Shown: positions 28,901 to 34,900 of the stretch, one piece after another
Numbering within the stretch: position 1 is the stretch's first letter
Layout of the letters: each line of letters starts with the position of its first letter
Assembly (NCBI GenBank): GCA_949752735.1
Contig: OX457043.1
Location: forward strand, 36,419,105-36,483,104
Source: Lumbricus terrestris
Taxonomy: Eukaryota; Annelida; Clitellata; Crassiclitellata; Lumbricidae
Reading direction: 5' to 3'
DNA: 64,000 nt
The notes under the pieces: generated by a model
Told to the model about the DNA's origin: nothing
The model's database searches: none
What the model saw: the letters and a program-made list of their open reading frames with translations, nothing else
Made by a program: the position numbers and the translations under genes

Positions 28901-31900
28901 AATGCCAGTGAGCACTAATGTCAAAGACATGGGACATATATAATAAATAAATATTAACTAACTTCATATTGACACCTGAGTAAAACCAGAGTATGGACCA
29001 CATGATGAAGCCAACTTTCAACAAGCCAAGCACTTCATACATAACTTCACATAGCAATTTTCTTAAGCATAAGTAAGTAAGTAAGTACTGGTTCCAGCAT
29101 GAACCAACTCAGGTACCAGATTCAAATGTTGGTTCAAGCAGAAAATCAATCTCAAAGAACTTTCTGAAACTGAGAAACAAACTGAAGTGAAGATTAATCG
29201 CAATATGTCCCTTTAAAGCTGGGTTCTAACATCAATTCAAACATTAAACTTCAGAAATAATCTGCTCACAGACTATTGTTGACGACACGAAGGTCAGGCC
29301 ACAAAGGAGTAACGTCTGTGCCGTAACTGGCAAAGTATAATTTCGTCTTGTCTCTCAGTTGTTCATCAATCAAATGCTACAAAGCAACGAGACAGCTGAC
29401 CAGATTGTTTCCATTATTTATTGACCAATTTCCTTGCTACCATCATGCTTAATATTTACACATCATCATTAGGCATCAACAATTATTTGCAGAATCATTC
29501 TCTGCACTCTGCAGTGCCTGATTTATCTGTCTATGATGGCTTTAAGCTAAGCACTGCAATGATTATCGAAATGCACAAACTATAAATCAATGGTTGCTCT
29601 GTCTGATTCTACAATTCTAGAGTTTTCAGAGAGATTTTACAGTCATGGAAGATGTCCAACATCTAAAATCATTAGTATAATCAAGGACTAAATATATATC
29701 AATGTTGGAAATATATAGATCAAAACTGAGATCCATAGTCTGTAAAACTTTTAATCTGGTCAGATATAAAGCCAACAATTAGTTCTTATTCTCAAAACTT
29801 CAATCATTCAATGAGACCATCGAAATATTTCTCTGGTAAATCAAGAACTGTATTCAAGTGGTGAAAGATCCTTTTCAGTTGCTGGACTTACTCTCTCGAT
29901 CTGTCTCTGCTTCTGTCCACACAGTTCAGTCACTCTCATCGTTTCTTCAAAATGGCTTTTATTTATTTTATTGACCATGTGCTGCATCTCTCGGTCTTAT
30001 GGATGTTGAACTGATTAAGGCTTCGTTGATGTCTGCTTCATTACAGACGTCAGCACAATAGAAGACTTTACTAATTACAATTACAATTACAATTACAAAA
30101 GCCAACTGACCAGCAGAGCCTGCTGCACGGCAGATCGTCTGCCAAACCCAAAATTCGCCTCAGACGCATCGACCAGAACACCAACATTCCTCCCTCTCAC
30201 TACTCCAAATGTCTAAAAGAAATCACAATTCAACAGCATCAAGGCAATGACAGGACAATGGCATTAGAACGGGGCCATTAGAACTGCAGAATCAGTGCTG
30301 TAAATAAACTGGTAATAAATAAACAGTGTAAACACAGTCAGACTTCAGTAGCATGGGAGGTATCCAGTATCATAAGAGCAGAACTCACTCAGTACACTGA
30401 TGGCTGAACCTGACCACATGTGCTGCACATGTGCAGTGATATTTAGTTAACTGAAATAATTAATCAATCAACCAATCAACTCTTTTTATTGTTCACCGTA
30501 AAAGAACAGTAATACATACAATGATAGGTGTACATTTCAGTGACAATGTGTAGAACCAAAGGAATAAAAATACCGCTAATGGCTCACCCTAATACTACCA
30601 TACGTGAAATATTCAAGACAGTACAGTGACTCATTAAGTAGTTTATTTATTTATCTATTTATTTTTATTTAAATGTCTTCATTTCTTAAACATAACATCA
30701 TTGATGTTGTTACTATAAACATAAATGTCTAACATGACCATCATTCATTCTGCAGCGAACATAGCTCAACAATTTTATTAACAGGGTCATACTAACCCTC
30801 CTGGGCTACGGTCAAATTTGGAGTTCCTTGGAGCTCTGTATTAGGTCCTCTCCTCTACCTCCTGCATACGGCTGACATTCCAGCCATATTCTCCAAACAC
30901 TTGTCAGTTGGTGACACCTCTATGCTGAAGACGTGCAGGCGTTCGTCCATGGTCCTCCCTCTGCTCAACTTGCCCCTGCTGATTGCATTGACACACTCAC
31001 TCGAGACTTGCACCTCTCGATGTATTCCAACCATCTCTCACTGAAATCTGGCAAGATGCAGCTCGTATGGTTTGGCACTTGCCATCAGCTCCTAAAGCTT
31101 GACTTACTCCTTCTTGCCAAGAGATTCCCGTCTTTCACCTTGCATTCCAGTGTCCATGACCTTCGCTTCATTCTTGACAGCATGCTCACCTTTTCTGAAC
31201 ACATTGCTAATTTTACACGTGCCTCCTACTTTCACCTGAGACAGCTTAGAGCAATCCGATGCTCTGCTCTCTGCAGCCTCTTTGTCTGTCTTTACCTCTA
31301 TAATAAATGCCTTTGTCTGCTTTCGAATAATTGATTACTGCAGATCCCTCTTGATTGGCCTAATAGGCCTAAAAGTTCGTCTCCCTCCCCTCCAGTCCAT
31401 TCCAAATGCAGCTGCCAGACAATAGCCAAACTTCATCGCTCATTCCCCATCTCTTCTTTCATGTTTGATCATCTTCACTGGCTCTCCTCACTCCTCAAAT
31501 CCAGATCAAGGTTCTTACTTTAATTTACGAGCCTTACTCTGGCCTAGCGCAGAAGTATCTTCATGATCTCATCCAGCTGCCGATTTCAGCATCCTCTCTT
31601 CGTCCACTACACTCATGTGACAAACGTGATCTCCATGTCCCTCGGACTGCTTTGACCAAAACTCAAGCTTTGCCCTCATTGGTTCTGCACTTTGGAATCA
31701 GCTCTCTCCATTGACACACTCTTTGTTATTAACTGAAACACGAAGAAAATCTCTTCGCTTTCTCAAAACTAATTTCTTTTCTCTTCGTCTTTCACACTGT
31801 GATTGGTGTGCTTTATAAATGCTTAGATACAAAATACAATATAATACAATACTGAACACAACACAATACAATAGCAAAATAAGACAAATTGGACATGGTA

Positions 31901-34900
31901 ACTTGCAACCTGAGGTCCTTTCTAATTCAGTGTGGATATTAGATGCATCTTCAACTTGTATCTGAACTAAGGCAGCATAGGGAGGTACAATGGTACATTA
32001 GTACACTTGGCAGTGAATTACAAAATACTGGTCCAAAGAGGTGACTACTGTACTACCTGATATTAGCGTGCATGTGATGCTGATGATACTTACAAGTAGT
32101 TGACAAACTATGAATTTAAGACTGATTTTATCAAATGTGCAAATCCTATATCAACCAGTTACCGAATGATAACAAAGATATAAACAGATATCATAATAAC
32201 CTTTCGACTTCCCTGTAGGAACCACTTGATTCTTGTCGTGTACAACTGAATTACTCTACAAAACACGAAATAACAAGATTAATGTAATAGGTTACTGTAA
32301 TAAAAAAAACTTTAAAAAGGTAAGCACTGTGCATCAGTTTATTTACATATTATGTACTTCATCCTCACAATACCACTGGATTTGAGATCCACATCAACAA
32401 CTGTGTTTTATAGCAACGGTCAAGACCATGTATACATCCATGTAGCCATGTATTTGCATGTCGCCATGGGCTAATGATAGCAAGAATTCGATATGGTGAT
32501 ATTGTTGGTGATTGTCTGGTGATATGATTGATATTGGTCAGTTTGATAATATTGTGAGTTCACAACATTCTCCTTTGGGCATTGGGAACTCATGAAAGGA
32601 AGCATCACAACATTCTGTGCCATTCTAAATTGCATTTTGAAATAAAAGCGATAAACTTTAATGGGTTTCATTATTGAAACCCATTAAAGTTTGTGTCCTT
32701 TCTTTTGTTCTTCAACTTTCATAGGTCATGAACTTCCAGCTGCAAATATGGAATGGAATAGCTAACTTTATGTGGAATTATTATTAAATCAAAAAGTACA
32801 TACACGTATACAACAACTAAAAAATCTTGTCTTTTGCAACAAACAATATATTCGAAATAAATGTCTAAATCAGTTGATATTTAATTGAAGCAGATAAACT
32901 AATCTAGTTCTTTTGCAAAGACGACGTCATTAAGTTCTGCTGTGTTTCCACTTCATAACAGAATTTGCTTAGACACACAAATGACTTTCATAGGCTAGGA
33001 AACCATTTCTAACCACTTGGCTCCATGCCAGCTACGGCTGCTGTATATTTTGATTCATAGATCACACATGTGCAGAATAAAACTCTGAGCACCTGCATAC
33101 ACATTACACAACCATATCGGGAACAAATACACAAATACCATGTGCTTCGGGAACCATGACCGCAACTGCATTCTATCTGAATTCACACTTGATCAATCTG
33201 TGGCACATTGACAGTACGGTGCATTACTACTTCAAAAAGATGTTCATTTAGTTTCAACATTTCCTACAAAAGCAATTAGATCCAACATGAATGATCAATT
33301 TTTAAATTTTAATCCAAAACTACTATAGCCAAATAGTTTAAATTATAATCATTATTATTTATATACATTTGTAAATAAGTAAAGCAAAGAAGTGAAGCGT
33401 TTAACGACGACACTGACCCATTAATTTTATATTCAAATTCATCGAGATCAGTCGACTCAAACTCCATTCGTTGTTGTAACTTTCCCGTTTCTTTGTTTGT
33501 ATCTGGTCTTCAAACAAAACAAACATTCATCACTTGGCAAAGAACTCCAGAATGGCTAGAAATGCGCAATACATGTGTTTTGGTCTCTGGATTTCTAGAC
33601 AGATCTCATCTTGCCACATGAGTTGCCACGTGATAATATCAGTAGGGCAGCCAATGCACCATTTTGCTTACGTACATAAGTCTGTATGTCTATTGTATGC
33701 AGTGACCAGCTATCAGTTTGTAACAGAAAATGTGCAGGATGAAACTGTCACTCAGATGTGAGTCAACAAAGTAAATACCCTGTGGTGGTTGCTGAAGTTT
33801 ATTTGGCCAAAATGATAGCGGTGCTGTGAAGATCTACCGGTAGGTTTCAGTTCAGAGATAAGACCAGATTCTGGCCAAAACAGATATTCAGACAGCCATT
33901 ATAAATCATAAAAGTCTGGAATGCTGACTAGATATTGAATCTCTCTCCATTTTACATTACTTGCTCTAGGATTTTTACAGCTGCATTCAGACCTTCTGTA
34001 TATCTAGACCGTGTGATTGATTCAGCCTACACAATACACATACCTTTGATACCTGATGAGTTATGTTGCAAGAGTTATGATATTGGGGGTGAGGGAGGCA
34101 AGACAGAGATCTGAGGGAGTGGAGTGAAAAGAACAATTGCCATGTGTCTCGAACAAACGCAGAAGCATGAGGCTTTTCAATTTGCACCATTATTAATGCG
34201 CCACAAATTCACCATGTTCTGAATTTCCCAGTTTCATCAGTACATAAATGCATTCAGTCCCATATGCGGTCGTTTTCTAACAACTTTAAATAAAATAAAC
34301 CCCAAAATCAAGTAGTTATTGAAAACAAATACTGCATTTTTATTTTGTCACTTTCATTCACACAAAATTGTTCAATGTTCTTGCTTTTGACGAGCAACTG
34401 TTTTGGCTGTTTTGATCTACACAGGTTCAATTATTAATCACTCCACTCAAAAAACTTAACCTCAGGCATCATATATTTTGCTAAATCTCCTTCTGATTGT
34501 CCACTGAGAGCTGAAACACTCCTCTTCGCAGAGTAATGCAACAGCTGAGCAAAACAAGAAGATTCACTGTCAACCAAATGCCGACATAGAATACCTGAGC
34601 GTCGTTCCTTTACTGATGACGTGCTTAAGGGTCAGCTTCAGGGAATCAATGCTATGCAACTTCAGCCATTCAGCTGACTTCTGATGCTGAGCTGAGGTTG
34701 CCTCGAAAGCATCGGGTCGCTAAACACACACACACACCAATGACTGATTTATATCAACTCAGATTAAAATTCAACAATGACTGACAATCAAAAGATACAT
34801 AATTCAGTTAAATAAAATCATAAATTAAATCTTTGGTGCAATTTAACAGATCAGCCATCACATAAACTTAAACTTTGAAAACAACATGACCAGCTTTCAG

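Noticed and set aside
30933..31334. 133-codon frame as a host gene
   Set aside because: It is part of a frameshifted LINE reverse transcriptase relic.
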